Below are positions 7,598-17,028 of a DNA stretch of 64,000 nt, piece by piece. The position numbers and the translations under genes are program-made. Each line of letters starts with the position of its first letter. Positions within the stretch are counted from its first letter, which is position 1. The notes below the pieces were generated by a model. It saw only the letters and a list, made by a program, of their open reading frames with translations. It was not told where the DNA came from and did no database searches. Origin of the DNA: Sphaerochaeta associata (lineage in GTDB: Bacteria > Spirochaetota > Spirochaetia > Sphaerochaetales > Sphaerochaetaceae); assembly GCF_022869165.1 (NCBI RefSeq), contig NZ_CP094929.1:248001-312000 (forward strand), given 5' to 3'.

Positions 7598-9064
7598 ATG
7601 CTGCCAAGTGAACTTGTATCTTTGGTTGATGACATCGTTCATCTGCGCTGTGAAACCCAGCACATCGAATTAAAGCGCTCACAGACCGAAGCTCCAAAGC
7701 GCCTCTACGGAACCTTGTCGAGTTTTTCCAATCAGAAAGATGGTGGCATCATCATCTTCGGTATTTATGAGCATGATAATTATTCCATACCTGGTGTTGA
7801 TGACCCTCAGGCTGTCCAGCAGCAGGTAAACAACCAAGCCAAACAGATGGTCCCGATTGTCAGACCTGTGTTCACGGTGGCAGAGATTGATGGTAAGAAG
7901 GTCGTGAGTGCAGAGATTGCAGAGTGTCCCATCATGGAGAAGCCATGTTATTATGCTGGAGCCGGGCGTTTGAAAGGCTCTTATGTCAGAGTCGGTGATT
8001 CTGATGAACCCATGACCGAGTATGAAGTTTACAGTTACGAAGCTTTTCGTCAGAACACCCAGGATGAAAAACATCCTGTATTGAATGCAACCATGCATGA
8101 TCTGAGCGGTGACAGGCTGACTGAGTACATGCTGAAAATCAAAAGGTTCAAGGAGAATCTTTCCCAGCTTCCACTGGAAAAGGTGCTACGACTTCAGGGC
8201 ATCACAGCTGATGGAGTGCCTACAATAGCCGGGTTAATGCTTTTCGGAGAATACCCCCAGGCATTCTTTCCGCAGCTCAGCATAACAGCCATGGTTATCG
8301 CAGGCAATACGTATTCTGATATCGGTCAAAATGATGAACGCTTCATTGATAACAAGCGCATCGAGGGCACTATACGGCAGATGTATGAAAGTGCCATGAA
8401 TTTCATAAGCCGCAATACCCGGCAAGCAACAATCATCAACGAGAACGGAGAGCGCATCGACAGGCCGGAATATCCGCCCAAGGCAGTCCGCGAATTGGTG
8501 CTGAATGCCCTGATTCACCGTGACTACAGCATTCACACCATTAATTCGCCGATACGCATTCTGTTGTTTAAAAACCGCTTGGAAATTGAGAATCCAGGAG
8601 GCCTCTATGGCCGGATTACCATTGATGAGCTGGGAAAAATGTCTGCAGATACCCGCAATCCATTCATCGCGGGTGCTCTTGAAGTTTTAATAGAGACAGA
8701 AAACCGGTTTTCCGGTATACCTACCATTTATGCTGAGATGGAGAAGGCTAGTCTGCTTCCTCCTGTATTTGAGAGTCAACGTGGTATATTCAGGGCTACG
8801 CTCTATAATCAGGGTAGTGTATCGATGACTGCTGATGTTGCTGCTGATGATAGTGAATCTGCAATCATGAAAAAGATTCTTTCATTTTGCACTGAGCCGC
8901 GTTCAAAAGATGAAATTGCAAAGCATATCGGCCTTTCTTCTGTGTATTACATCACTTCGAGGTATCTTCAACCCTTGCTGGAAAGCTCTCAGCTGAGAAT
9001 GACTCTGCCCGATAGGCCAAAGAGCAAGCATCAACGTTATATTGCAGCGCAGAACAGGTTTTGA
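7598..9064 (+). CDS. AlbA_2 (Schlafen-type) ATP-binding protein with C-terminal winged helix
   Basis: 488 residues. The N-terminal AlbA_2/Slfn-like domain shows ELKRSQTEAPKRLYGTLSSF and DGGIIIFGIYE (residues 19-60). A GHKL-like ATPase region has ELVLNALIHRDYSIH, ENPGGLYG and RNPFIAGALE, then SGIPTIYAEME. The last 70 residues (FCTEPRSKDEIAKHIGL) look like a winged helix. This is the COG2865 group, often annotated as RecG-like or transcriptional regulators. AGGAGGG precedes ATG 7598. The gene is flanked by direct repeats of about 190 bp (7278-7470 and 9241-9432), so it may be excisable. The family is often next to defence genes; the role here is unknown. Confidence 0.85.
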   Translation: MLPSELVSLVDDIVHLRCETQHIELKRSQTEAPKRLYGTLSSFSNQKDGGIIIFGIYEHDNYSIPGVDDPQAVQQQVNNQAKQMVPIVRPVFTVAEIDGKKVVSAEIAECPIMEKPCYYAGAGRLKGSYVRVGDSDEPMTEYEVYSYEAFRQNTQDEKHPVLNATMHDLSGDRLTEYMLKIKRFKENLSQLPLEKVLRLQGITADGVPTIAGLMLFGEYPQAFFPQLSITAMVIAGNTYSDIGQNDERFIDNKRIEGTIRQMYESAMNFISRNTRQATIINENGERIDRPEYPPKAVRELVLNALIHRDYSIHTINSPIRILLFKNRLEIENPGGLYGRITIDELGKMSADTRNPFIAGALEVLIETENRFSGIPTIYAEMEKASLLPPVFESQRGIFRATLYNQGSVSMTADVAADDSESAIMKKILSFCTEPRSKDEIAKHIGLSSVYYITSRYLQPLLESSQLRMTLPDRPKSKHQRYIAAQNRF

Positions 9065-9240
9065 CTTTACGAGTGCATGGCGAAGGTCGGCCTCTTCAGA
9101 ATCAAGTGATTTTAAAACTGCGGGCCTTCATTGTAGATTACAACTGATTGAAGATTGAGCACACGAGAACCACCTACAAGCGCTAACGGTGTACTGGTTG
9201 TCTTGGTATCTGATATCCGTACGTCCTGTTTCTTGAATCC

Positions 9241-9432
9241 TCTTCGGCATAAACGTCGGGCAACCGCGTTCTCCTCTGTCGGATATTGCAGCTAGCTTCT
9301 CCTTCACGGCCTTGCTGCTCACTGTTTTCGCTCGAAGGTATTACGCAAGTACTTGGCTTCACAGCCCACTTGTAAAAAACTTCACAAATCCATTGGGTTT
9401 CGTATTTGAGAAGATCCAAGGTAATTTGAGAA
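9241..9432 (+). repeat. Dispersed element copy C plus direct repeat of 7278-7470
   Basis: The sequence from TCTTCGGCATAAACG to the right terminal CAGCCCAC (ending 9369) and on through two ATTTGAGAAG motifs (9403, 9423) closely repeats 7278-7470. The left end of the 159-bp element is lost. The downstream part is a copy of the AlbA_2 gene's control region without a gene behind it, so a second AlbA_2 copy may have been deleted or the block was duplicated. Confidence 0.7.
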
Positions 9433-9491
9433 GAATTTGCGATTTTGAACGTGTATATGTTACTTTTTACTCAGTTTGGACGTCTGCAGTC

Positions 9492-10208
9492 CTAACGTTC
9501 CCTCAGCCTTGCTATGGACTTATTCAAAGTAGGTCTGAGAATCTTCTGATAACAAATGCCATGTGTCCTTTGTTGTGCTTCTGGATACTCAGCAAAAAAA
9601 CTGTCCGGGTCGTCATAGGTCCCCAGCGTACCTGCACGAGCCTTGCTCTGGATGAAGGTATCCCCTTCCTCCCAGCGGATCGGAGGGTTGCGGAAGTTCA
9701 AAACAGCAATGCCATAGCCGTAGAAACTGCCCATGTAGTCGGGGTACTTTGCCTGGAGCTTTTGCAGATAGGGACGATCGACGATGTGTCCCCCGATCTC
9801 AATCCACTTGCCGTTGTACAGCATGTTCACCCACCCATGGTAGAGGAAATCAGGGCTGAGGCGATAGGCCAGTGGACCCAGAAGGCCGCGATGGAGGACC
9901 TTGTCCATCATGCTTGCCTTCATGCGGCAGGGGACACCTATTGCCCTGAGCAGCGTCATGAGCAATGTGGTTTTGGTCAGGCAGTTGCCATACCCTGTCG
10001 TAAGCACGTGTGAACCGCTGATGGAAAAGCTCCTGGAATATCCATAGAGAATCTCATCCCTTACAAACGTATACACAGCATCAATCTGTGCTGATCGTGA
10101 ACCGAGGCTATGCCAGCCTTTCTGCTGTACAAGGGCTTTTATCTCAGGGTTGTCATAGTCGAGCAGCAACGTAGGACGAAGGTATTGATTTGCTTCTTCA
10201 GATTCCAC
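9492..10208 (-). CDS. Transglutaminase-like (cysteine protease fold) protein
   Basis: 238 residues from GTG 10208, chosen because GAGGAT sits 5-6 bp upstream. The transglutaminase-like core GYGNCLTKTTLLMTLLRAIGV (cysteine at about residue 75) is followed by HGWVNMLYNGKWIEI and VDRPYL, giving the Cys, His and Asp expected for catalysis. It shares the unusual tail YGYGIAVLNFRNPP with the paralogue at 41439, and both are followed by basic RPxLNKxIAxLR segments. No signal peptide, so probably cytoplasmic. Substrate unknown. The large ORF on the opposite strand here is a shadow. Confidence 0.8.
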   Translation of the reverse strand: MESEEANQYLRPTLLLDYDNPEIKALVQQKGWHSLGSRSAQIDAVYTFVRDEILYGYSRSFSISGSHVLTTGYGNCLTKTTLLMTLLRAIGVPCRMKASMMDKVLHRGLLGPLAYRLSPDFLYHGWVNMLYNGKWIEIGGHIVDRPYLQKLQAKYPDYMGSFYGYGIAVLNFRNPPIRWEEGDTFIQSKARAGTLGTYDDPDSFFAEYPEAQQRTHGICYQKILRPTLNKSIARLRER

Positions 10209-10357
10209 AACACATCCTCATGTTCGTAGTGTTATACTAAGCATATGCTTCCTTTTGTATTTTATCTAGCATGTTTTGCTAGGATGGTTATAGTAATTTT
10301 TTACCATAGTTAGACATATTTTTTAATTTGTCTTATAATAGAGCTAAGGAGAGAGAC

Positions 10358-11242
10358 ATGGATAGGAAAACAAGTCTACAGGCTCTCATGAAAGGACCGC
10401 TTTCCCCGTTGTACTTTTGCATCGGCAGTCCCGTGGTGGGTAATCCAACCCAGCATATGATGGAAACAGCCTTCGATGCTCTCGGCTATTCGGGCAGGTA
10501 CCTGACCATCGAAGTGGACCCCGAAGAGTTGGAACCCAGTATATGGGGGCTGTTGGCGATGCGTTTTCAAGGTGGAAACGTAACCGCACCATTCAAGCAA
10601 GAAGTGCTCACCTATCTCGATGAACTTACTGAAAGTGCCAGCCTGTGTGACGCGGTGAACTGCATCACGCGCAAGGAGGACGGTACCTACGTCGGGGACA
10701 ACACCGACGGCAAGGGCTTTCTGCAATCACTGGTCGAGATTGCCCCCGATCTGAAGAAGCGCAAGGTCGTGGTGTTCGGAAGCGGAGGGGCCGCCTCGGC
10801 AATCGTCACCGAATTGGCCCTGTACGGTGTTCGACAGGTCATGGTGGTCAACCGCACCCTTGCCCACAGCAAAAAACTGGTAACCAACCTGGAGGGAATT
10901 TCCAAGACCGTTCTTGGCTATGAACCTTGGGAACGAACCTACCAGATACGGGAGAACGATCTGGTGGTGGTACAGGCCACCAGTGTTGGCTTGTTTGCAC
11001 CTCATGAGTGCATCAACGTGGCCTTTGCCCCCGACTTGAACAACGTCATCGCCTGCGATGTCGTGTTCAATCCCGTGGAGACGGCGTTTTTGAAGAAGGC
11101 CAAGCTGGCAGGATGTAAAACCCTCGACGGGCTGGGTATGCTGGTCAACCAAGGAGCCATCGCAGTAAAGCTCTGGACGGACAGGGACCCAGACCGGGCT
11201 TTGATGCGTGCAAGCCTGGAAGAAGCGTTTGCTGTGTGCTGA
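10358..11242 (+). CDS. aroE: Shikimate dehydrogenase family protein
   Basis: 294 residues from ATG 10358 with CTAAGGAGAGAGAC just upstream; a further upstream in-frame start is less likely. AroE family members reduce 3-dehydroshikimate with NADPH. The catalytic lysine motif is NVTAPFK, followed by AVNCI, DNTDGKGF with the catalytic aspartate, the Rossmann loop GSGGAA and the NADP-contacting NRT. The C-terminal GLGMLVNQGAIAVKLW is typical. It is somewhat diverged from standard AroE, so a related quinate or shikimate activity is possible. The next gene starts 33 bp later on the same strand. Confidence 0.85.
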   Translation: MDRKTSLQALMKGPLSPLYFCIGSPVVGNPTQHMMETAFDALGYSGRYLTIEVDPEELEPSIWGLLAMRFQGGNVTAPFKQEVLTYLDELTESASLCDAVNCITRKEDGTYVGDNTDGKGFLQSLVEIAPDLKKRKVVVFGSGGAASAIVTELALYGVRQVMVVNRTLAHSKKLVTNLEGISKTVLGYEPWERTYQIRENDLVVVQATSVGLFAPHECINVAFAPDLNNVIACDVVFNPVETAFLKKAKLAGCKTLDGLGMLVNQGAIAVKLWTDRDPDRALMRASLEEAFAVC

Positions 11243-11275
11243 CAAGAAGAAAGAAATATCCTACTATGAGCGACT

Positions 11276-11824
11276 ATGAACTACTACTTCATTGCATGTA
11301 GAACCGGCGGGGAAGAGAAAGTCCGGGCTCACTTGAACAAGTTCTTCACCAGAGAGCTGGGTGAGGTGCATGATGTGTTCATCTTCATCCCCATGCGCCG
11401 CATGATCGACCGGTGCAAGGGAAAGAAGATAATGACCGACCACCCCATACTTCCCGGCTACCTGCTGGTCTCCAGTGAAGAGGACCTTGCAAATTTCTCA
11501 CTCGATGTGCATCGGCTTCCCGGTTGCTACGGCTTTCTCCACAACCTGGACAAAACCATTGAGCTCAAGGGACCAGACCATGAGTATGCCGCTTGGATCA
11601 TGCACAACAAGGGGACGATCAAGCCGTCGAAGGTGGTCTACAAGCAAGGAGAGCCGATCAAGGTGGTGGAAGGACCGTTGAAGGACTTTATGGGAACGAT
11701 CATCTCGGTCGACTACCGTCATAGTAGGGTGATGGTGGAGTTCCAGTTCGCCGATGTCATCCGCAAGGTGAGCATGCCCGTTGAGTTCATTCAGCCCGAC
11801 AAGGAGAACTACGATCTGGACTGA
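11276..11824 (+). CDS. NusG paralogue (LoaP/UpxY/RfaH type) for a polysaccharide operon
   Basis: 182 residues with an NGN domain (YFIACRTGGEEKVRAHLNK; PGYLLVSSEED at about residue 62) and a C-terminal KOW domain (GEPIKVVEGPLKDFMGTII, about residues 121-139). Housekeeping NusG normally sits beside secE and ribosomal genes. This copy stands before a WbpM-type gene, as specialised NusG paralogues do at capsule, O-antigen and secondary-metabolite operons, where they suppress termination over long transcripts. The rest of the polysaccharide genes begin only at 49.7 kb, so its target is uncertain. Confidence 0.85.
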   Translation: MNYYFIACRTGGEEKVRAHLNKFFTRELGEVHDVFIFIPMRRMIDRCKGKKIMTDHPILPGYLLVSSEEDLANFSLDVHRLPGCYGFLHNLDKTIELKGPDHEYAAWIMHNKGTIKPSKVVYKQGEPIKVVEGPLKDFMGTIISVDYRHSRVMVEFQFADVIRKVSMPVEFIQPDKENYDLD

Positions 11825-11961
11825 AGGGAACAATTCCTACAAGGCAGGCACCATAAAAGTGATGACACGACTGCCTGTGTGTGGTATGAAGATAGCTACT
11901 GATGTTCTATCTTCAACCGATGCAATAGCTGGGGCCAAGGAGAATCAGATATCCACGCAAT

Positions 11962-13824
11962 TTGAAGCGATCGGATGTTCAAGCATCAGGAAATAGCGAG
12001 GTGAATGTGGGTGGAAGTGTCAGGAACCGGATTCAGAGACAACTTCTCTTGATGGGTATCGATGCAGTATTGCTGGTCCTGTGCTCCATGGTATCTATGT
12101 GGATCGTCTTCACTTCTTATGACGCAACTGTGGTCCTATTCACCGTCATCGCCTCCATGATTCTTCTGCTCTCCCTCTCCTTGACCCGTTTTTACCTCAT
12201 CCGTGTCAGTGAAGGTTCGCTCGATTTGGTCAACAGGGCGTTTGCAGGGTTTCTGCTTCCTTCCCTTGTTTCCATTCTTATTCCTCTGTTTCTGGAAAGC
12301 ATCCACTCCTATTGGATCCCCTATTTTATTGTATTCTGGGGCTCGTCCTTCCTTACCATGCTCGGAGTGCGTTTCGCCTACCGCGGCTTTCGGACCTACT
12401 ATACCAAACAGACCCACAACAACAATCCCCGCACAGTAATCTACGGTGCAGGGGAACTGGGAAACGCCTTGGTGCGCCAGTACCAGCGGGGCAAGCTTCC
12501 CTACCATATTTCCGCCTTCATCGATGATAATGCCTCGCTGAAAGGCACCTATCTGTTGGGAATCAAGGTATGGGGTACCATCGACGACATGGCCGAGACG
12601 CTCATCCAAGTCCGGGCAAAAGTGCTTATCATCGCCATCACCCACATCGACCAGGAGCGCATGCTCAAGGCCGTCGATGCCGCCAAGGAGCTCGGCGTCG
12701 ACATAAAGGTCATACCCTCCCTCTTTGAGATGCAGCAGGGGGCCAAGGAGATGGACCTGAGAAACCTCGACTACGGCGACCTCCTGGGCAGGCCCTTGAT
12801 CAGCATCGAGAAGGAACCGATTATGAGGATGGTCGTACAGAAGCGGGTGCTGGTCACCGGAGCCGGCGGCTCCATCGGCAGTGAGATCTGCAAGCAGCTG
12901 TTAAGCTACGGCCCCTCCCAGCTCATTCTTTTGGACATCGATGAGACCGAGCTGCACGACCTGTCCCTGAGGCTGCACAACTACCAGAAGGAGTGGAGCG
13001 ACCTGATCGTCCCGGTGGTGTGCGACATCAAGAACCGCAAGAAGGTCGACAGGATCATGGAGCAGTACCGTCCTCAGCTGGTCTTCCACGCGGCCGCCTA
13101 CAAGCACGTGCCGCTGCAGGAGCTCTATCCCGAGGAGGCCATCACGACCAACATCCTTGGCTCCTATGCAGTCCTCAAGAGTGCAAAAGAGAGAGGCGTG
13201 GAGAAGGTGGTGGTCATCTCCACCGACAAGGCGGTCAACCCGACGAACGTCATGGGGGCGACCAAGCGCGTGGTCGAGCTCATGGCGGGCATGCTCAACT
13301 CCAAGGAGACCGAGATGGTCTGCGTGCGCTTCGGCAACGTATTGGGAAGCAGGGGGAGCATGCTGCCCCTGTTCATGGAGCAGATCAAGGCGGGGGTTCC
13401 GATCACCGTCACCCACAAGGACATCATCCGCTACTTCATGGCCATTCCCGAGGCTGTAGGCCTGGTCTTCAAGGCTGCCTCGATGGCAAAGGGCGGGGAG
13501 GTCATGGTGCTGGACATGGGCCAGCCGGTGCGCATCTACGACTTTGCCCAGAAACTGGTCAAGTACTACGGCGACGGGCGCAGCCAGGTGATCGTAACCG
13601 GCCTCAGGCCCGGCGAGAAGCTCTATGAGGAGCTGTTGGCCAACAAGGACACCACCATAGCCACCGAGGACAGTCTGGTCTTCAAGGCGCGGGTAAGCAA
13701 CCATGAGCTCTCCGAGCTCACCTTCCTCAACCACTATCTTTCGACCTTCCAAAATGGAAGCCCCCAGGAGATGCTCAGAATGCTGCATGAGCTGGTGCCG
13801 GAGTTCAATAGTCCGAAGATGTAG
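11962..13824 (+). CDS. WbpM/CapD-type membrane UDP-sugar 4,6-dehydratase
   Basis: About 620 residues. Four hydrophobic segments in the first 130 residues, then a CoA-binding-like Rossmann domain (VIYGAGELGNALVRQ) and a catalytic SDR domain (VLVTGAGGSIGSEICKQ at about residue 295). The active-site stretch STDKAVNPTNVMGATK has methionine where classic SDRs have tyrosine, as in WbpM/FlaA1. These enzymes dehydrate UDP-GlcNAc on the way to QuiNAc, FucNAc or bacillosamine-type sugars. The start is uncertain: TTG 11962 gives the longest form, GTG 12001 or 12007 lie behind AGCGAGGTG. No ATG in frame nearby. Confidence 0.9.
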   Translation: MKRSDVQASGNSEVNVGGSVRNRIQRQLLLMGIDAVLLVLCSMVSMWIVFTSYDATVVLFTVIASMILLLSLSLTRFYLIRVSEGSLDLVNRAFAGFLLPSLVSILIPLFLESIHSYWIPYFIVFWGSSFLTMLGVRFAYRGFRTYYTKQTHNNNPRTVIYGAGELGNALVRQYQRGKLPYHISAFIDDNASLKGTYLLGIKVWGTIDDMAETLIQVRAKVLIIAITHIDQERMLKAVDAAKELGVDIKVIPSLFEMQQGAKEMDLRNLDYGDLLGRPLISIEKEPIMRMVVQKRVLVTGAGGSIGSEICKQLLSYGPSQLILLDIDETELHDLSLRLHNYQKEWSDLIVPVVCDIKNRKKVDRIMEQYRPQLVFHAAAYKHVPLQELYPEEAITTNILGSYAVLKSAKERGVEKVVVISTDKAVNPTNVMGATKRVVELMAGMLNSKETEMVCVRFGNVLGSRGSMLPLFMEQIKAGVPITVTHKDIIRYFMAIPEAVGLVFKAASMAKGGEVMVLDMGQPVRIYDFAQKLVKYYGDGRSQVIVTGLRPGEKLYEELLANKDTTIATEDSLVFKARVSNHELSELTFLNHYLSTFQNGSPQEMLRMLHELVPEFNSPKM

Positions 13825-13854
13825 CTTACCTGTATGAGAAAAGCATCCATGCAA

Positions 13855-14574
13855 TCAGTTGCCTTGGAGCGCTTCTGTCAATGCATGAACAAGCGCGTCT
13901 CGGAAGGTACGGAAACTTGAACACTGAGCTGAGATGTTTTTGGGGCTGATGGTTCCCTCGTCGATTAACTGCACAAGATATTCCCGTGATGGATGGCCTT
14001 CGATCAGCAACTCCAACTGCGCTTTCATGTCGAATGAACTTGCTCTGTTTCCCGTTCTTGTTTCATAGGTTTCAGATGGGTTTTCTTGGTTCATATGAGC
14101 TTGAAGCAGCCATGCTTCAGACTTAGGTCGGGGGACCATGGGTACGCCAAAGTTGAAATCTTCCAATGCAAATCCACGCACGATGGAATCCCATTTTTCC
14201 TGCCACTCATCTTTTGACCGGGAACCATCCCCATCGCGGAAGAGGACAGCAATATAGGGACAATTTTCTTCATGCATTTTTTGATTTGCAATACTGCCGA
14301 GTACTTAGGCATTTGCTGTGAAAAAGCTTCTATTCTTTCCGTATTTCTTACCAGCTAGTTTGGTTATTCCCGGCTTCCCCCGATCAAGTAATTCCTGTTT
14401 ACTGCAAAGCACAAGAATATCTTCATGCTCTCCCTCAATGTCACGAGGAGAGTATCCAAGAACTGGGGTTGCAAGGATGTCAATAAAGCATGTCATGGGA
14501 CCATGCAGAAATGTGTTGTCTTGTGATCTTGTGCCGATATCAGTAGGGCCTTCACCTGATAGGAGGAGTTTCAT
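13855..14574 (-). pseudogene. DUF4276-like TOPRIM protein split by an in-frame TAA
   Basis: One reading frame of about 239 codons is interrupted only by a TAA at 14305-14307 (minus strand). The upstream part has SGEGPTDIG and the downstream part FRDGDGSRS, the Glu and Asp-x-Asp motifs of a TOPRIM-like fold as seen in DUF4276 proteins. Both halves are needed for the domain. The start ATG 14574 overlaps the stop of the ATPase before it (ATGA), a tight two-gene operon. Unless the stop is read through, the pair is inactive. A restart at ATG 14277 would give only the second half. Confidence 0.7.
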
Positions 14575-15737
14575 GTGATCTCATGCTCCAAATCAGAGGA
14601 CACCTCTTGCATGGTTGTATCGACAAATACTTCTCCCGGACCCAGCAACCTGAGTTTTTCCCTAGTGCGATTGCTTTGGAAATAACGACCACAGCGGGTA
14701 TATCCGGCTGCATTTCGGTAGACAAGGAAAATGCCATCCTTGGCTACTTGGTCGTCCAGATAGTTGAGAACCATAGGGCTGTGTGTAGTGACAATCACCT
14801 GTTTGTTGCTGCTTACCAAATAATCCATCAAGCGTTCAACCAATTCCGGGTTGATTCCATTTTCGATTTCATCAAGCAACAGGCATGTATGGCTTGTTTG
14901 CATCTGTGTGATGATAGTCAGGATTCTCAGCATTCCATCATTAAGATGGGTTGTTTCGGTTTCCAGTCGGTTCTTGTTGCCGGTATCGAATGATTCACTT
15001 ACTGTGATGGTCTTCCAACCAGCTCTGAGAGAGGATGAGAGAATGGATGTCACCTGTGGGTAAAATTCCTGCAGTTGCGTAAGGATTGTTTTCTTTTGTT
15101 CGAAGGAAAGCCCATGGAAAAAGGCAGTAAGCTTTTCTCCCCCGATACCCACGTCGGCGGCTGCTCTACTGCGGGTTTTAATCAATTGAGGATTGAGGAG
15201 CTCCAAAGACTTCATTCCTTGAGAAAAATCCAGAATGGCACCGATGGCGGGAACTTTCAGCACATCAAACTTATACACACTGAGAATGGACCCTTGATAG
15301 AGCAGGTCTTTTACGGGAAGCGTAGAAATTTCTGTCGGACTCACTATGTTCAATTTGCCATCTTGAACCAAAAAGATGGTTTTGCCATCTTCTGTCACCT
15401 TTTCCTGGGTACATCGGATGGTTTGCTTATTGTATGTACCGCTCCAAACTATTGATTTCCCTTGATGCAATAAAGAGATGCTGAACGTAATGGTGGTTTT
15501 CTTGGTAAATTTGCTGGTAAGCTCTTCGTGTTTCCAACCACGCGTTTCAAGCCAGGAATCTATGCGTCCTTGGGGAAGCTGAGCAAGAAAACCGAATGCC
15601 TGCAGGATTGTGGATTTACCGCAACCATTCAGCCCAACAAGGCATGAGAACGCTGGAATGCCTTTGGCATCCTTTTGCGGCGGAAATGAAAAATCTATAA
15701 GAGACTTGAAATTATCAAGATACACTCTGCTAAGCAT
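14571..15737 (-). CDS. AAA_21 ATPase (OLD/RecF-like), partner of the TOPRIM gene
   Basis: About 388 residues. It has an ABC-type head: KSLIDFSF near the N-terminus, Walker A GLNGCGKSTIL (about residue 36), an ABC signature-like region, then CLLLDEIENGINPELVE (Walker B) and the H-loop VTTHSPMVLNYL. ATG 15737 is preferred; a GTG at 15755 would add six residues. The stop overlaps the next start (ATGA). AAA_21 or AAA_15 ATPases paired with TOPRIM proteins are known from anti-phage modules such as PARIS and class-2 OLD systems, so a defence role is inferred. Here the partner carries a nonsense codon. Confidence 0.8.
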   Translation of the reverse strand: MLSRVYLDNFKSLIDFSFPPQKDAKGIPAFSCLVGLNGCGKSTILQAFGFLAQLPQGRIDSWLETRGWKHEELTSKFTKKTTITFSISLLHQGKSIVWSGTYNKQTIRCTQEKVTEDGKTIFLVQDGKLNIVSPTEISTLPVKDLLYQGSILSVYKFDVLKVPAIGAILDFSQGMKSLELLNPQLIKTRSRAAADVGIGGEKLTAFFHGLSFEQKKTILTQLQEFYPQVTSILSSSLRAGWKTITVSESFDTGNKNRLETETTHLNDGMLRILTIITQMQTSHTCLLLDEIENGINPELVERLMDYLVSSNKQVIVTTHSPMVLNYLDDQVAKDGIFLVYRNAAGYTRCGRYFQSNRTREKLRLLGPGEVFVDTTMQEVSSDLEHEIT

Positions 15738-15818
15738 GCTCCAACCTCGGTACACAAAAGTATACCAGAAAGCATGAGGGATTGGAACAAATAGTGGCTA
15801 ATCGACACCTCAAGAATG

Positions 15819-17012
15819 CTAGTACAGTTGCTCATCAGTAAGAAACTGGTACAACCCTATATGCCGTATCCCCTCAATGGTGTCCTGGAAGTGAGGATCC
15901 ATCGTCACCACAAATTTAGGGTAGGAATCCCGGATACTAAGCAGTGGAGAGAACTCCCTTTGTACCGTTTCTTCACTTTCCAGTTTGAAGGCAACTTGCA
16001 CATAGAGTTTTTTCGGCTCTTGCTCCGCAATGAAGTCGACTTCCTGGGTGTCCGTCTTACCAATGTAAACCTTGTATCCTCGTCTGACCAATTCACGGTA
16101 CACGATGTTTTCCAAAATACCGGTTATATTGGAAGCTTTCCCTTCACAAAGAGCATGCTGAAGACCAGAATCTGCAAGGTAATACTTTGCCTGGGTCTTG
16201 AGCACATGTTTCTGTTTGATGTCATATCGATGTACTGTAGCGATCAGATACGAGCTCTCTAGCGCATCCAGATATGTATAGATTGTGCCGGGATCGACGG
16301 GTGTGAAATAATCGGCTATGCGTTTAGCAGAAATGGTACTTCCGACCGTTTCGGCGATAAAGTTCAGAATTCTTCGCAGCAGCTCTACATCCCGTATCTT
16401 GTATCGTTGGACTACATCACGCAGAACGATTGAATCGAAGATGTCATGAATTATCATATATGTTGCTTTCTCATCGTAATCGTCAGTCAGATGGACAACA
16501 GGAAACCCTCCTCGCCTGATATAGAGCCAAAGCAGGTTTTCTTGGGCTTCTTGTTGGTCCGATCTGAACCCCAGCATCTCTGTAAAAGACAACACCTGCA
16601 TCTCGATATGAATGAAGCGGCCGGTGAGCAAGGTAGAGAGTTCGGATGAAAGCAGCTGTGAGTTGGAAATGGTGATGTACATATCTATCTGGAAATCGAG
16701 GAACAAGGAGTTTACTGCCTCTTCCCACTTCTCTACGATTTGGATTTCATCGAAGAACACATATGCGGGGCTCTCCATTGTTTTTAGAAGGCCAGACACG
16801 TAGGTATATAACGCAAGTGAAGTACGCAAATGGTAATACCTCATGCTCTCAAAGTTGATGGAGATGATCTGTTTTCCCGCAACTCCTTCTTCCTTCAAAA
16901 GCTGTTGTATCAGCAGCATCATGGTCGATTTTCCGCATCGACGTATCCCTGTAATCACTATAATGAAGGGCCTAATCTTCTCGTAATACAATGGTCGATT
17001 AAGCATGAACAT
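15819..17012 (-). CDS. AAA_14/DUF4143 ATPase with a degraded nuclease motif
   Basis: 397 residues. Walker A is GIRRCGKST (about residue 22) and Walker B is VFFDEIQIV (about residue 84). YIRRGGFPVV and SIVLRDVVQRYKI are hallmarks of the family's middle region. A winged helix is visible around residues 230-260 (SAKRIADYF, TIYTYLDALESSYLI). The C-terminal domain has QEVDFIAE but reads VQVAF where paralogues have ExK, so the nuclease-like lysine is missing. It differs from the three ATPases at 2.9-7.1 kb in being of the more common short type. Its promoter carries TATACCCA repeats (17029-17120). Confidence 0.85.
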   Translation of the reverse strand: MFMLNRPLYYEKIRPFIIVITGIRRCGKSTMMLLIQQLLKEEGVAGKQIISINFESMRYYHLRTSLALYTYVSGLLKTMESPAYVFFDEIQIVEKWEEAVNSLFLDFQIDMYITISNSQLLSSELSTLLTGRFIHIEMQVLSFTEMLGFRSDQQEAQENLLWLYIRRGGFPVVHLTDDYDEKATYMIIHDIFDSIVLRDVVQRYKIRDVELLRRILNFIAETVGSTISAKRIADYFTPVDPGTIYTYLDALESSYLIATVHRYDIKQKHVLKTQAKYYLADSGLQHALCEGKASNITGILENIVYRELVRRGYKVYIGKTDTQEVDFIAEQEPKKLYVQVAFKLESEETVQREFSPLLSIRDSYPKFVVTMDPHFQDTIEGIRHIGLYQFLTDEQLY

Positions 17013-17028
17013 AGACCTCTTGATAAGA

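Noticed and set aside
9312-10013. 233-codon plus-strand ORF opposite the transglutaminase-like gene
   Set aside because: It runs through a dispersed repeat and then antisense to the real gene.
12901-13854. 317-codon minus-strand ORF opposite the WbpM-type gene
   Set aside because: His/Leu/Val-rich shadow of the SDR domain; no ribosome site or homology pattern.
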